A stretch of 40,373 bases of DNA from positions 1-40,373 of the forward strand of contig JAGNQL010000008.1 in assembly GCA_017989135.1 (NCBI GenBank), written 5' to 3'. How positions within the stretch are numbered: position 1 is the first letter of the stretch; each line of letters starts with the position of its first letter. This DNA comes from Burkholderiales bacterium. GTDB taxonomy: Bacteria > Pseudomonadota > Gammaproteobacteria > Burkholderiales > Casimicrobiaceae. Positions 15,919-23,845 of the stretch are shown piece by piece. Made by a program: the position numbers and the translations under genes. A model generated the notes under the pieces. It saw nothing but the letters and a program-made list of their open reading frames with translations, had not been told where the DNA came from and did not search any database.

Positions 15919-17493
15919 GTGAATACTGCGATAAATAACGTGCGCGCAAGCGTGTCCGCTACTCTGGGGTCAATGGCAGCGCGCGTCGCAGCCGCTTCCT
16001 CGCTGGCGTTGCCACTTGTGGCTGCCGCTGACTGGAAGATGAACCTGCAGGCGCCAAACTCGGCCGTTGCGGCAGAAATGTTTGATCTGCACACGTTGAT
16101 TACGTGGATCTGCGTCATCATTTTCGTCGGCGTCTTTGGCGTAATGTTTTATTCGCTCTATGCGCACCGCAAGAGCAAGGGGCACAAAGCCGCTCAATTC
16201 CACGAGAGTGCTACGGTTGAAGTGATCTGGACGATTGTCCCGTTCTTCATCCTGCTGGCGATGGCGTTCCCTGCAACTAAAGCCGTGTTGAACATGCGCG
16301 ACAGTTCGGCCCCGGAGCTGACGATCAAGGTGACCGGTTACCAGTGGAAATGGGGCTACGACTACCTTAACGAGGGATTTGGTTTCGTCTCGAACTTGGC
16401 AACTCCGCTGGCACAGATCAAGAATGCGGAAGCAAAGGGTGAAAATTACCTGCTTGAGGTCGATAAGCCGTTGGTCGTCCCGGTAGGAAAAAAAGTTCGG
16501 GTGCTATTGACCGCAAATGACGTGATTCATGCATGGTGGGTGCCTGCGCTGGGTGTCAAGCAAGACGCTGTTCCTGGCTTCATCCGCGACGCATGGTTCC
16601 GCGCGGATCGTCCCGGCGTGTATCGCGGCAATTGTGCTGAGCTTTGCGGTAAAGAGCACGGCTACATGCCGATCGTGGTCGAAGTCAAAACACAGGCCGA
16701 CTACGACAAATGGGTCGTGGCGCAAAAAGAAAAATATGGCGTCGGCAAGGCCGCGACTGAGGCTGTCGTCGTCGACACCAAAACGTACACCCGCGACGAG
16801 CTTGTTGCTCACGGAAAAACTGTGTACGAAGGCGTTGGTGGATGCCAAGGATGTCATCAGCCAACTGGCAAAGGCGTTCCCGGACAGTTCGCAGCGCTCG
16901 ATGGCTCGAAGGTAGTTAACGGCCCCAAGGACGCACAAGTGGCCTTGTTGCTTAACGGTAAAGCTGGCACGGCAATGGCTGCGTTCAAGCACCTGAGCGA
17001 TAAGGATCTCGCGGGCGTGATGGCTTACACGCGCAGCGCTTGGTCGAACAAGGCGAGCGAATTTGCGCAGCCTCTCGATTTTGCGAAGGCACGTAACGGC
17101 GGCGTGTTGCCTGCAGCAACTGCAGCCGCGCCAGTGGCCGCGACAGAGACTGCCAGCGCACCAGCGGCAGCGTCCGGTGGACTTGCAGAAAAAATCTATT
17201 TCGCGGTTGGCAAGAAGGAGCTTCCGGCCGAAGCCAAGGAGTCAATTGCCGCCGCGCTTGCATTTCTGAAGGCTAAGGACGCAGCCAAAGTAGATATCAC
17301 CGGGTTTACCGACAAGACGGGCGATCAGGCCGCCAACTTGGAGTTGGCGAAAGAGCGCGCAAAAGCAGTTCGTGCAGCGCTTGAAACCGCTGGCATCAAC
17401 CGTGATCGCATCAACATGAAGCCACCTGCCGAAGTTACTGGCAGCAGTGACAACAAAGCGGCTCGCCGCGTTGAAATCAACGCGGGCGCGTAG
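15919..17493 (+). CDS. coxB: Cytochrome c oxidase subunit II fused to cytochrome c and an OmpA-like domain
   Basis: Subunit II of a caa3-type oxidase, taking electrons from cytochrome c to the CuA centre. With the GTG start (CAGGA eight bases upstream) it has 524 residues. Two membrane spans (about 58-82, 102-124) precede the CuA domain, with H204, then C239-A-E-L-C243-G-K-E-H247-G-Y-M250. A cytochrome c domain follows with CQGCH at 309-313 and probable ligand Met353. An Ala/Pro linker leads to an OmpA-like domain at about 423-524 with GFTDKTGD (D465) and R480, spaced 15 apart like the two peptidoglycan-contacting residues of OmpA. ATG at 15973 is an alternative start, giving a shorter signal-like N-terminus. 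The OmpA-like part may tie the oxidase to the cell wall; that is inference. Confidence 0.93.
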   Translation: MNTAINNVRASVSATLGSMAARVAAASSLALPLVAAADWKMNLQAPNSAVAAEMFDLHTLITWICVIIFVGVFGVMFYSLYAHRKSKGHKAAQFHESATVEVIWTIVPFFILLAMAFPATKAVLNMRDSSAPELTIKVTGYQWKWGYDYLNEGFGFVSNLATPLAQIKNAEAKGENYLLEVDKPLVVPVGKKVRVLLTANDVIHAWWVPALGVKQDAVPGFIRDAWFRADRPGVYRGNCAELCGKEHGYMPIVVEVKTQADYDKWVVAQKEKYGVGKAATEAVVVDTKTYTRDELVAHGKTVYEGVGGCQGCHQPTGKGVPGQFAALDGSKVVNGPKDAQVALLLNGKAGTAMAAFKHLSDKDLAGVMAYTRSAWSNKASEFAQPLDFAKARNGGVLPAATAAAPVAATETASAPAAASGGLAEKIYFAVGKKELPAEAKESIAAALAFLKAKDAAKVDITGFTDKTGDQAANLELAKERAKAVRAALETAGINRDRINMKPPAEVTGSSDNKAARRVEINAGA

Positions 17494-17562
17494 TTTCCAG
17501 TACTCGCGTTAAGCGCACACCCGACACAGATCAGCAGTAGAGAAATTCAGGAGCAATCCAGC

Positions 17563-19158
17563 ATGGCAAGCATTCCACACGGCACCGAGCACGGTCACGA
17601 TGACCACCACGACCATCATCCAACGGGATTGATGCGCTACGTCACGACGACCAACCACAAAGACATCGGCTCGATGTACATGTGGTTCAGCTTCGCGATG
17701 TTTATCTCCGGCGGCATCATGGCGCTGCTCATCCGTGCTGAATTGTTCCAGCCTGGCTTGCAAATCTTAGAGCCTGAGCGCTTCAACCAACTCACCACCT
17801 TGCACGGCATCGTGATGATCTTCGGGGCGATCATGCCGGCTTTCGTGGGCTTCGCGAACTGGATGTTGCCGCTGCAATTAGGCGCGCCTGACATGGCGTT
17901 CGCCCGGATGAACAACTGGTCGTTCTGGTTGCTGCCACCCGCCGCAATTTTATTGATTGGTTCCTTCTTCGTTCCAGGCGGAGCTGCGGCTGGCGGTTGG
18001 ACGCTCTACCCGCCGTTGTCGGTTCAGGCCGGCATGGGAATGGACATGATGATTTTCGCGGTGCACATTATGGGCGCCTCGTCGATCATGGGTTCAATCA
18101 ACATCATCACCACTATTTTGAATCTGCGCGCGCCCGGCATGACAATGATGAAGATGCCAATGTTTGCTTGGACGTGGTTGATCACGGCATTCCTGCTTAT
18201 CGCCACCATGCCAGTGCTCGCCGGTGCAGTTACGATGCTGCTAACGGATCGCCACTTTGGCACGACGTTCTTCAACGCCGCGGGCGGCGGTGACCCAGTC
18301 ATGTTCCAGCACATTTTCTGGTTCTTCGGTCATCCTGAGGTGTACATCATTGCGTTGCCGGCTTTCGGCGTTGTTTCGCAAATCATCCCAGCGTTTTCGC
18401 GTAAGCCATTGTTCGGTTACGCGTCGATGGTCTATGCCACCGCGTCAATCGCAATCTTGTCATTCATCGTGTGGGCGCACCACATGTACACGACTGGCTT
18501 GCCAATGGCTGGCCAACTGTATTTCATGTACGCGACTATGTTGATCGCCGTGCCGACGGCTTGCAAGATCTTCAACTGGCTCGCAACGATGTGGCGCGGT
18601 TCGATCACGCTCGAAACGCCTATGCTGTTCTGTCTTGGCTTCTTGTTCCTGTTCACGCTTGGTGGTTTCACCGGCTTAGTGCTGTCACTGACCCCGGTTG
18701 ATATTCAGTTGCATGACACTTACTACGTGGTGGCTCACTTCCATTACGTGATGGTGGCCGGTGCTTTGTTCTCAGCGTTCGCGGCCGTCTACTACTGGGG
18801 TCCAAAGTGGACCGGTTGGATGTACGAAGAGAAACTCGGCAAGATCCACTTCTGGTGGTCTTTGATCGCGTTTAATGTCACGTTCTTCCCACAGCATTTC
18901 CTCGGTTTGGCCGGTATGCCACGCCGTATTCCTGACTACAACATGCAGTTCACGGAATGGAACGCTGTGTCGTCCGTCGGTGCATTCGCGTTTGGTTTGG
19001 CTCAAGTGTTCTTCATCATCGTCGTACTGCGAATGATTGCGGGCAAGAGCGGTATTCGTGCGGCCGCGAAACCTTGGGATGGCGCTGAAGGTCTTGAGTG
19101 GACGGTGCCTTCGCCGGCCCCGTATCACACGTTCGAAACTCCACCGATTGTTAAGTAG
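17563..19158 (+). CDS. coxA: Cytochrome c oxidase subunit I
   Basis: A 531-residue heme-copper oxidase catalytic subunit, type A1, reducing oxygen to water and pumping protons. Key residues are visible: heme a ligand His81 and His394, heme a3 ligand His392 (AHFHYV), CuB ligands His257, His306 and His307, the cross-linked Tyr261 and the proton-channel Glu259 in GHPEVYI, and the K-channel lysine at about 335 (CKIFNW). About twelve membrane spans fit. The N-terminus is His-rich (residues 6-19), a feature also known in related bacteria. It follows coxB by 69 bp with a CAGGAG ribosome-binding site upstream of the ATG and is closely followed by the small assembly gene. Confidence 0.97.
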   Translation: MASIPHGTEHGHDDHHDHHPTGLMRYVTTTNHKDIGSMYMWFSFAMFISGGIMALLIRAELFQPGLQILEPERFNQLTTLHGIVMIFGAIMPAFVGFANWMLPLQLGAPDMAFARMNNWSFWLLPPAAILLIGSFFVPGGAAAGGWTLYPPLSVQAGMGMDMMIFAVHIMGASSIMGSINIITTILNLRAPGMTMMKMPMFAWTWLITAFLLIATMPVLAGAVTMLLTDRHFGTTFFNAAGGGDPVMFQHIFWFFGHPEVYIIALPAFGVVSQIIPAFSRKPLFGYASMVYATASIAILSFIVWAHHMYTTGLPMAGQLYFMYATMLIAVPTACKIFNWLATMWRGSITLETPMLFCLGFLFLFTLGGFTGLVLSLTPVDIQLHDTYYVVAHFHYVMVAGALFSAFAAVYYWGPKWTGWMYEEKLGKIHFWWSLIAFNVTFFPQHFLGLAGMPRRIPDYNMQFTEWNAVSSVGAFAFGLAQVFFIIVVLRMIAGKSGIRAAAKPWDGAEGLEWTVPSPAPYHTFETPPIVK

Positions 19159-19161
19159 TCG

Positions 19162-19284
19162 ATGAGCAACGTGCAAAGCAAAACATCCGAAGCACTGCGT
19201 CGGCGCAACCTACGCACGGGTTGGCTGTTGGGCGGCGTGGCGTTGTTCATTGCGCTGTCTGTTTGGTACGCACGTTTCGGCTGA
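19162..19284 (+). CDS. 40-residue single-span cytochrome oxidase assembly protein
   Basis: A short gene of 40 codons three bases after coxA. The product has a polar, basic N-terminus (SEALRRRNLRTG) and one membrane span (about residues 21-36) ending in WYARFG. Proteins of this size and form, annotated as cytochrome oxidase small assembly protein, occur between coxA and ctaG in many Burkholderiales, which supports the call. Its tight placement between coxA and ctaG and the absence of any other frame in the gap argue for translation. Its exact role in assembly is not known. Confidence 0.75.
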   Translation: MSNVQSKTSEALRRRNLRTGWLLGGVALFIALSVWYARFG

Positions 19285-19299
19285 GCGGGTTAATCAAGA

Positions 19300-19881
19300 A
19301 TGTTTTTCCGCGAGAACCAGACAATGCTCAAGAAGCTCGCCGTCTTTGTGGCGGTGATGTTTGCGTTTGGCTTTGCGTTGGTGCCGATCTACAAGAAAAT
19401 TTGCGAAGTAACGGGCGTGAATGATTTCATGCGCCCAGAACAGCTTAAGAACACTCAAGTAGATGCTTCGCGGACCGTTCGGGTGGAGTTTGATGCCAAC
19501 ATTCAGAATTTGCCGTGGAGTTTTAAGCCCGAAGTGACGTCGATGAATGTTCACCCGGGCGAGCTGACCACCGTGAACTACGAAGTTCGCAATACCCAGC
19601 CCCGCGAAATGACGGGGCAAGCAATCCCGAGTTACGGGCCAACGCTTGCGGCGGAGTATTTCAAGAAACTGGAGTGTTTTTGCTTTGCAAAACAGACCTT
19701 CGCGGCAGACGAGGTTCGCCAAATGCCGGTCGTCTTCGTCGTTGACCGCAAACTCCCTGCCGATGTAAACACGATTACTCTGTCGTACACTTTTTTCGAG
19801 ATGCCCGGATCCGGGCCGGCGGCGGTTCAAGCGCCGGCCGGAAAACTTGATGTTCTGCAACCCACAAAGCTTCCCGGCTGA
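19300..19881 (+). CDS. ctaG: Cytochrome c oxidase assembly protein CtaG/Cox11
   Basis: A 193-residue copper chaperone that delivers copper to the CuB site of subunit I. One N-terminal membrane span (about 10-30) anchors a periplasmic immunoglobulin-like domain. The copper-binding C-x-C is Cys126 and Cys128 in the diagnostic LECFCFAKQ motif, and a further Cys35 lies just after the span (KKICEVTG), as in Cox11. The start used is ATG 19300; Met9 is an alternative that would leave only the membrane span in front of the domain. It belongs to the rightward oxidase operon. Confidence 0.95.
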   Translation: MFFRENQTMLKKLAVFVAVMFAFGFALVPIYKKICEVTGVNDFMRPEQLKNTQVDASRTVRVEFDANIQNLPWSFKPEVTSMNVHPGELTTVNYEVRNTQPREMTGQAIPSYGPTLAAEYFKKLECFCFAKQTFAADEVRQMPVVFVVDRKLPADVNTITLSYTFFEMPGSGPAAVQAPAGKLDVLQPTKLPG

Positions 19882-19921
19882 TCACAACCTGTCTTTGAGA
19901 TTTATTTAGCGAGCCCTACCC

Positions 19922-20782
19922 ATGAGCGCCCCACACACAGCCGCGTCCGGCAAATATTTCGTTCCATCGCCATCGTACTGGCCAATTGTTGGTAGCGCTG
20001 CGCTCCTGACGCTGGCATTCGGCGCGGTAGGAAGCATGAATCAATTGTCGTGGGGGCTTCCGGTACTAGCGGTTGGCTTCGGCATCTTGTTTTTCATGCT
20101 CTTCGGCTGGTTTGGTGCTGTAATCAAGGAGAGCGAAGCGCGCCTGTACGGCAAGAACGTTGACCTCTCGTTCCGCTGGAGCATGAGCTGGTTCATCTTC
20201 TCAGAAGTGATGTTTTTCGCCGCATTCTTTGGGGCGCTCGGCTACGCCCGCATGCACTCAGTGCCGGATCTCAGCAGCATTGATTCAAAAATGTTGTGGC
20301 CCGATTTCGCGGGCACGTGGCCAACCGCTGGCCCTTTCATCAAAGAAGCTTTCTCGCCAATGGCGGCTTGGGGCATTCCCGCGATCAACACCGCGCTTCT
20401 GTTGACATCAGGCGTGACGCTCACCATCGCACACCACGCGTTACTTGAAAATAAACGCAGCAAGCTCATCGTCTGGCTCGCTGCAACAATCGCTTTGGGT
20501 TTCTTGTTCCTAGGCTTGCAGGTTTACGAGTACATGCACGCGTACAGCGAGTTCAACTTGAAAATGACGTCCGGAATTTTCGGTTCGACGTTTTACATGT
20601 TGACCGGCTTTCACGGGTTCCACGTTACCGTTGGCGCCATCATGCTGTCGGTAATTTTGTTCCGCGCGATGCGTGGGCACTTCGATGCGCAGCATCACTT
20701 CGCCTTCGAAGCGGCCGCCTGGTATTGGCACTTTGTTGACGTCGTGTGGTTGGGTCTGTTCGTTATCGTTTACATGATGTAA
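19922..20782 (+). CDS. coxC: Cytochrome c oxidase subunit III
   Basis: A 286-residue membrane protein with about seven spans, subunit III of the A1-type oxidase. Recognisable parts are KYFVPSPSYWPIVGS at the N-terminus, FRWSMSWFIFSEVMFFAAFFGAL, the FHGFHVTVGAIML segment, and AAWYWHFVDVVWLGLFVIVYMM at the end. It stabilises subunit I during turnover and holds no metal. It starts 40 bp after ctaG. The DUF2970-type gene sometimes found between them is absent. A hairpin terminator follows shortly after the stop, although its T tract faces the opposite strand. Confidence 0.96.
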   Translation: MSAPHTAASGKYFVPSPSYWPIVGSAALLTLAFGAVGSMNQLSWGLPVLAVGFGILFFMLFGWFGAVIKESEARLYGKNVDLSFRWSMSWFIFSEVMFFAAFFGALGYARMHSVPDLSSIDSKMLWPDFAGTWPTAGPFIKEAFSPMAAWGIPAINTALLLTSGVTLTIAHHALLENKRSKLIVWLAATIALGFLFLGLQVYEYMHAYSEFNLKMTSGIFGSTFYMLTGFHGFHVTVGAIMLSVILFRAMRGHFDAQHHFAFEAAAWYWHFVDVVWLGLFVIVYMM

Positions 20783-20805
20783 TCGTTTACGAAGTACGCC
20801 CCAAG

Positions 20806-20832
20806 CAAAAAAGGCGGCCTATGGCCGCCTTT
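20806..20832 (-). terminator. Hairpin terminator between coxC and the DUF2909 gene
   Basis: A perfect 10-bp stem, AAAGGCGGCC (20810-20819) and GGCCGCCTTT (20823-20832), has a 3-base loop. Read on the minus strand it is followed by a run of six or more T, so it should end the leftward DUF2909 transcript. On the plus strand only a short T run follows, so it may act weakly after coxC. Confidence 0.75.
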
Positions 20833-20859
20833 GCATTTATGCGAACGAGATGTACGCCC

Positions 20860-21066
20860 CTATTTGCCGACGCCGCCTGGGCCGATAAGCCCGAATTTGT
20901 AACTGACCATCAAGAAAACGAAGAGGCCGACCGAAATCGCAACGCGGATAGTTAACGCGCGTAGCATGCGACTGCCGCCTTGGCCTCCGTCGCGAAAAAG
21001 ATAGACCAATGCCGACGCCATCGAGATGACAATCGCAACTAAACACAAAATGACTAACCAGCGCAT
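20860..21066 (-). CDS. DUF2909 twin-transmembrane protein
   Basis: A 68-residue protein with two membrane spans (about 3-23 and 39-60) joined by a short basic/glycine loop (FRDGGQGGSRMLRAL), the form of the DUF2909 twin-transmembrane family. The start was put at the ATG giving MRWLVILCLVAIV; the longer frame would overlap the divergent SURF1 gene and adds unrelated sequence. This small gene is regularly found, in opposite orientation, between coxC and SURF1 in betaproteobacteria, and that position holds here. A role in oxidase assembly is assumed from location only. Confidence 0.82.
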   Translation of the reverse strand: MRWLVILCLVAIVISMASALVYLFRDGGQGGSRMLRALTIRVAISVGLFVFLMVSYKFGLIGPGGVGK

Positions 21067-21089
21067 CCGCCCATTGTAGTGAGCCCTCG

Positions 21090-21851
21090 ATGCCAAGCAC
21101 GTCAAGCCCGAACACGGCACCATCACCACAGCGACGACGCTTCCGCCCGAAATGGTGGGCGGCGTTGCTAGCCATTGTGTTCGCGGTCGTCACGATACGC
21201 CTAGGCAATTGGCAAGGTGAGCGCGCAGACTATAAACAGTCACAACAGGCTCAACTTGACGCTGCCGTGAGCGGTCTACCTATCTCTCAGCAGCAATTGT
21301 TCGGTACCAACGAACCCGCCACGACACTGCGCTACCGGAAAGTCAGCCTATCTGGAAGCTTCGCCGACAACGCGCTTTTTTTCGTCGATAACCGCATCCA
21401 CGAGGGCAAGGCTGGCTACGCGCTGCTGCAAGTGCTTCGCACCTCGGTCGACGGGGCGCCTTCGCGCAACGTGCTAGTGGATCGTGGCTGGGTGCTTGCG
21501 CCTGCTGATCACGCGAAATTGCCGCAGGTGCAAACCCCTGCTGGCGAAATTCGCATTGACGCGCAGGTGAATCTTCCGCCATCGCGCAATCCGGGAACCG
21601 TCACCAACGCAAACGTCGGGAATCGCCTGAACTACGTGCAGATCGACGAACTCTCGAAGCAGCTTGGTCTCAAGCTTGAGCCGTACATCCTGGAGCAAGT
21701 AGGTGGACCTGGCTTCACCGGTGCCGCGCGCGCTGCGCCGGGAGCAAACTACCAGAAAAATCTCGCCTATCAGGTGCAGTGGTACGCGTTTGCTGCGCTC
21801 GCCATCATCATATTTTTTGTACTCAGTTTTCGTAAACAGGACGCCGCTTGA
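21090..21851 (+). CDS. SURF1 family cytochrome oxidase biogenesis protein
   Basis: A 253-residue inner-membrane protein of the SURF1/Shy1 family, which helps insert or retain heme a in subunit I. It has two membrane spans, one near the N-terminus (about 21-38) and one near the C-terminus (about 228-246), around a periplasmic domain. Family features are RLGNWQGERADYK after the first span, RYRKVSLSGSF, NVLVDRGWV and the YQVQWYAFA segment at the second span. It diverges by 23 bp from the DUF2909 gene and ends in a TTGA overlap with the next gene. Confidence 0.93.
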   Translation: MPSTSSPNTAPSPQRRRFRPKWWAALLAIVFAVVTIRLGNWQGERADYKQSQQAQLDAAVSGLPISQQQLFGTNEPATTLRYRKVSLSGSFADNALFFVDNRIHEGKAGYALLQVLRTSVDGAPSRNVLVDRGWVLAPADHAKLPQVQTPAGEIRIDAQVNLPPSRNPGTVTNANVGNRLNYVQIDELSKQLGLKLEPYILEQVGGPGFTGAARAAPGANYQKNLAYQVQWYAFAALAIIIFFVLSFRKQDAA

Positions 21852-22384
21852 AATCCACGAACAGAATGATTTTGCTAGTCGCGCTGGTGTGCGCTGCTCC
21901 TTTCGTATCCGCATGGGTCGCGTATTACTTTGTTAAACCCAGCGGCGGCAACAGCTACGGTGAGTTGCTACCGACACGCCCGCTCACGCAGGTGACGGTG
22001 CCCGGCGAAACAACGCCCGAATCGCCCAAAGCCAAATGGCGGCTCGTGCTGACGTTGCCTGATGCCTGCGACAAGCCGTGTGAAGAGTTGCTGTATTCAA
22101 CGCGTCAGGCTCGCACCATGCTGGGCCGCGACAAGGATCGCGTGCAGCGCGTCATCGTCGCCAACACCAAACTGCCCGCTGAACTCGGTGCCGCGCACGC
22201 CGACGTGATCGTCCTGCCGAACCCGCCCGCGCAGATGCCCGCCGACTGGCGTGCGCAGCTTGATCGCGGCGTGCTGCTGATCGACCCGCTGGGCAATCAA
22301 GTCATGCTTTGGCCGCGCAATCCCGACATCAAGAAACTCAACACTGACCTCGCGCGCCTGCTGCGTGCATCGCGAATCGGTTAA
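21848..22384 (+). CDS. Thioredoxin-like SCO-type oxidase accessory protein
   Basis: A 178-residue protein with an N-terminal membrane span (about 7-28) and a periplasmic domain of apparent thioredoxin-like layout. The motif PDACDKPC gives Cys74-x3-Cys78, the spacing used by SCO copper chaperones, and [11 protein letters not shown] resembles the strand before such a motif. A clear SCO histidine is not visible, so it is a relative rather than a standard Sco1. The start is a TTG whose codon overlaps the SURF1 stop (TTGA). Location between SURF1 and ctaB is common for this kind of protein in betaproteobacteria. It may reduce CuA cysteines or carry copper; inference only. Confidence 0.8.
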   Translation: MKSTNRMILLVALVCAAPFVSAWVAYYFVKPSGGNSYGELLPTRPLTQVTVPGETTPESPKAKWRLVLTLPDACDKPCEELLYSTRQARTMLGRDKDRVQRVIVANTKLPAELGAAHADVIVLPNPPAQMPADWRAQLDRGVLLIDPLGNQVMLWPRNPDIKKLNTDLARLLRASRIG

Positions 22385-22394
22385 GGCGAAAGAC

Positions 22395-23321
22395 GTGGAA
22401 GCTGCCAACACCATTTCGCCGACACCCCCAAGCGCGCCGCCAACGCCGCCGCAATCGCCGCGCTCTCGCTGGCGCGACTATTGGGTCGTCACGAAGCCGC
22501 GCGTCACGCTCCTCGCGGTGTTCACCTCGTTTATCGGCATGTTGCTGGTGGACAAACAACTCCCGCCGGCGATGGTGGTGATCGGCGGCTGCATCGGCAT
22601 CGCGCTTCTCGCGGGCGCGAGCTTCGCGATGAACTGCCTGCTTGAAGCGGCGGTCGACTCACGCATGAAACGCACCGATTGGCGGCCGTCCGCGCAGGGC
22701 ACGTTGTCCACGGCGCAGATCGTCACCTTTGCGCTCGTGCTTGGCGCTATCGGCAGCGCCGTGCTGATCGTCACGACCAACGTCCTGACCTGGGCGCTCA
22801 CGCTTGGCACCTTCTTCGGCTACGCGTTTGTTTACACGCTCTACCTGAAGCCCAACACCCCGCAAAACATCGTCATTGGCGGTGCCGCTGGCGCGATGCC
22901 TCCGATATTGGGCTGGACGGCGGTGGCCAACGACGTTTCCGCCGCGCCGCTGCTGTTGTTTCTGATTATTTTTGCGTGGACGCCGCCGCACTTCTGGGCG
23001 CTCGCGTTGTATCGGCAAGAAGACTATGAAAAGTCCGGCTTGCCAATGCTGCCGGTCACGCACGGTCGTGACTTCACGCTGCTGCACATGCTGCTCTACA
23101 CATTGCTGCTGTTGGCCGTGTCGCTGCTGCCGGTGGCCATTCGCATGAGCGGCGCGATCTACGGGGTGGCCGCATTAGTGCTCGGCCTGCGCTTCATCCA
23201 ACTGGTGTGGCAGCTACGCAAAAACTACACCGATCAAAAATCGCGCGCAGTGTTTCGCTTCTCGCTCACTTACCTATCGCTATTGTTCGCGGCGTTGCTG
23301 GTGGATCACTACCTGAAATAG
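22395..23321 (+). CDS. ctaB: Protoheme IX farnesyltransferase (heme O synthase)
   Basis: A 308-residue UbiA-family prenyltransferase that adds a farnesyl chain to heme b to make heme o, the precursor of heme a. The motif [19 protein letters not shown] contains the prenyl-diphosphate-binding acidic residues, with Glu in place of the first Asp; I believe this substitution occurs in other betaproteobacteria. About eight to nine membrane spans are present, and the N-terminal 30 residues are Pro-rich. The GTG at 22395 was chosen because AAGG lies eight bases upstream; an upstream GTG at 22365 would overlap the previous gene by 20 bp. The heme A synthase gene (ctaA), often next to it, is not in the window. 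Confidence 0.94.
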   Translation: MEAANTISPTPPSAPPTPPQSPRSRWRDYWVVTKPRVTLLAVFTSFIGMLLVDKQLPPAMVVIGGCIGIALLAGASFAMNCLLEAAVDSRMKRTDWRPSAQGTLSTAQIVTFALVLGAIGSAVLIVTTNVLTWALTLGTFFGYAFVYTLYLKPNTPQNIVIGGAAGAMPPILGWTAVANDVSAAPLLLFLIIFAWTPPHFWALALYRQEDYEKSGLPMLPVTHGRDFTLLHMLLYTLLLLAVSLLPVAIRMSGAIYGVAALVLGLRFIQLVWQLRKNYTDQKSRAVFRFSLTYLSLLFAALLVDHYLK

Positions 23322-23326
23322 TGTTT

Positions 23327-23446
23327 ACAGCTTTATAGCGCTAGCGACTGCCGGGCGGTCGTTACGTCCTTATTTTGCGAATAGTCGACAAGCGCAAAAA
23401 TTGGCTCAGAAGCCTTACACAGCGGTCGCTAGAGGCATAAAGCCGT
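23327..23446. repeat. 120-bp element with 22-bp imperfect inverted ends
   Basis: Right after ctaB, positions 23327-23348 and 23425-23446 are inverted copies that match at 18 of 22 bases by my hand alignment, including the perfect arms CTAGCGAC and GTCGCTAG. A partial copy of the left end plus adjacent sequence is at 26985-27047. The inside has no open frame, so it looks like a small non-autonomous or REP-like element. The rest of the gap to 23587 shows nothing I recognise. Confidence 0.55.
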
Positions 23447-23587
23447 AATTCGGGCAATTCGTTACCCAAGGGCCAGTGGTGAGCGCGATTCGATTTCTGA
23501 CGAAGCGTCGGCGTAAACGCGCGGGCATCAAGTTGCGCACCCGACGTCAACTACGGCCGACGCGCCGCGCCAGCCGAGCGAATCGGA

Positions 23588-23752
23588 CTAAATTTCCACC
23601 ATCTCGAAATCGTCTTTGCGCGCGCCGCACTCAGGGCAGGTCCAGTTCATCGGCACGTCGTCCCACTTGGTGCCGGCGGCGATGCCGTCTTCGGGCCAGC
23701 CCGTCGCTTCGTCGTAAATCCAACCGCAAATCAGGCACATGTACTTTTTCAT
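23588..23752 (-). CDS. Rubredoxin
   Basis: A 54-residue rubredoxin, a cytosolic one-electron carrier with a single iron bound by four cysteines. Cys6-x2-Cys9 ([12 protein letters not shown]) and Cys39-x2-Cys42 ([13 protein letters not shown]) are exactly placed, and the family's WDDVP segment is present. The longer upstream frame is rejected because [10 protein letters not shown] is the canonical N-terminus. It stands alone and diverges from gspE with a 93-bp gap. Its electron partner (for example a hydroxylase or a peroxide reductase) is not in the window. Confidence 0.96.
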   Translation of the reverse strand: MKKYMCLICGWIYDEATGWPEDGIAAGTKWDDVPMNWTCPECGARKDDFEMVEI

Positions 23753-23845
23753 AACGCTTTCGACGCTCGTTGCGAGCAGAATCTGACAAACCGCGCGATT
23801 GTAGGTTACGCGCAGTGAACCTCTTGAGCAAACTAGAATCATAGA

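Noticed and set aside
17637..18671. Several hydrophobic open frames opposite coxA
   Set aside because: These are mirror images of the membrane spans of subunit I and are not separate membrane proteins.
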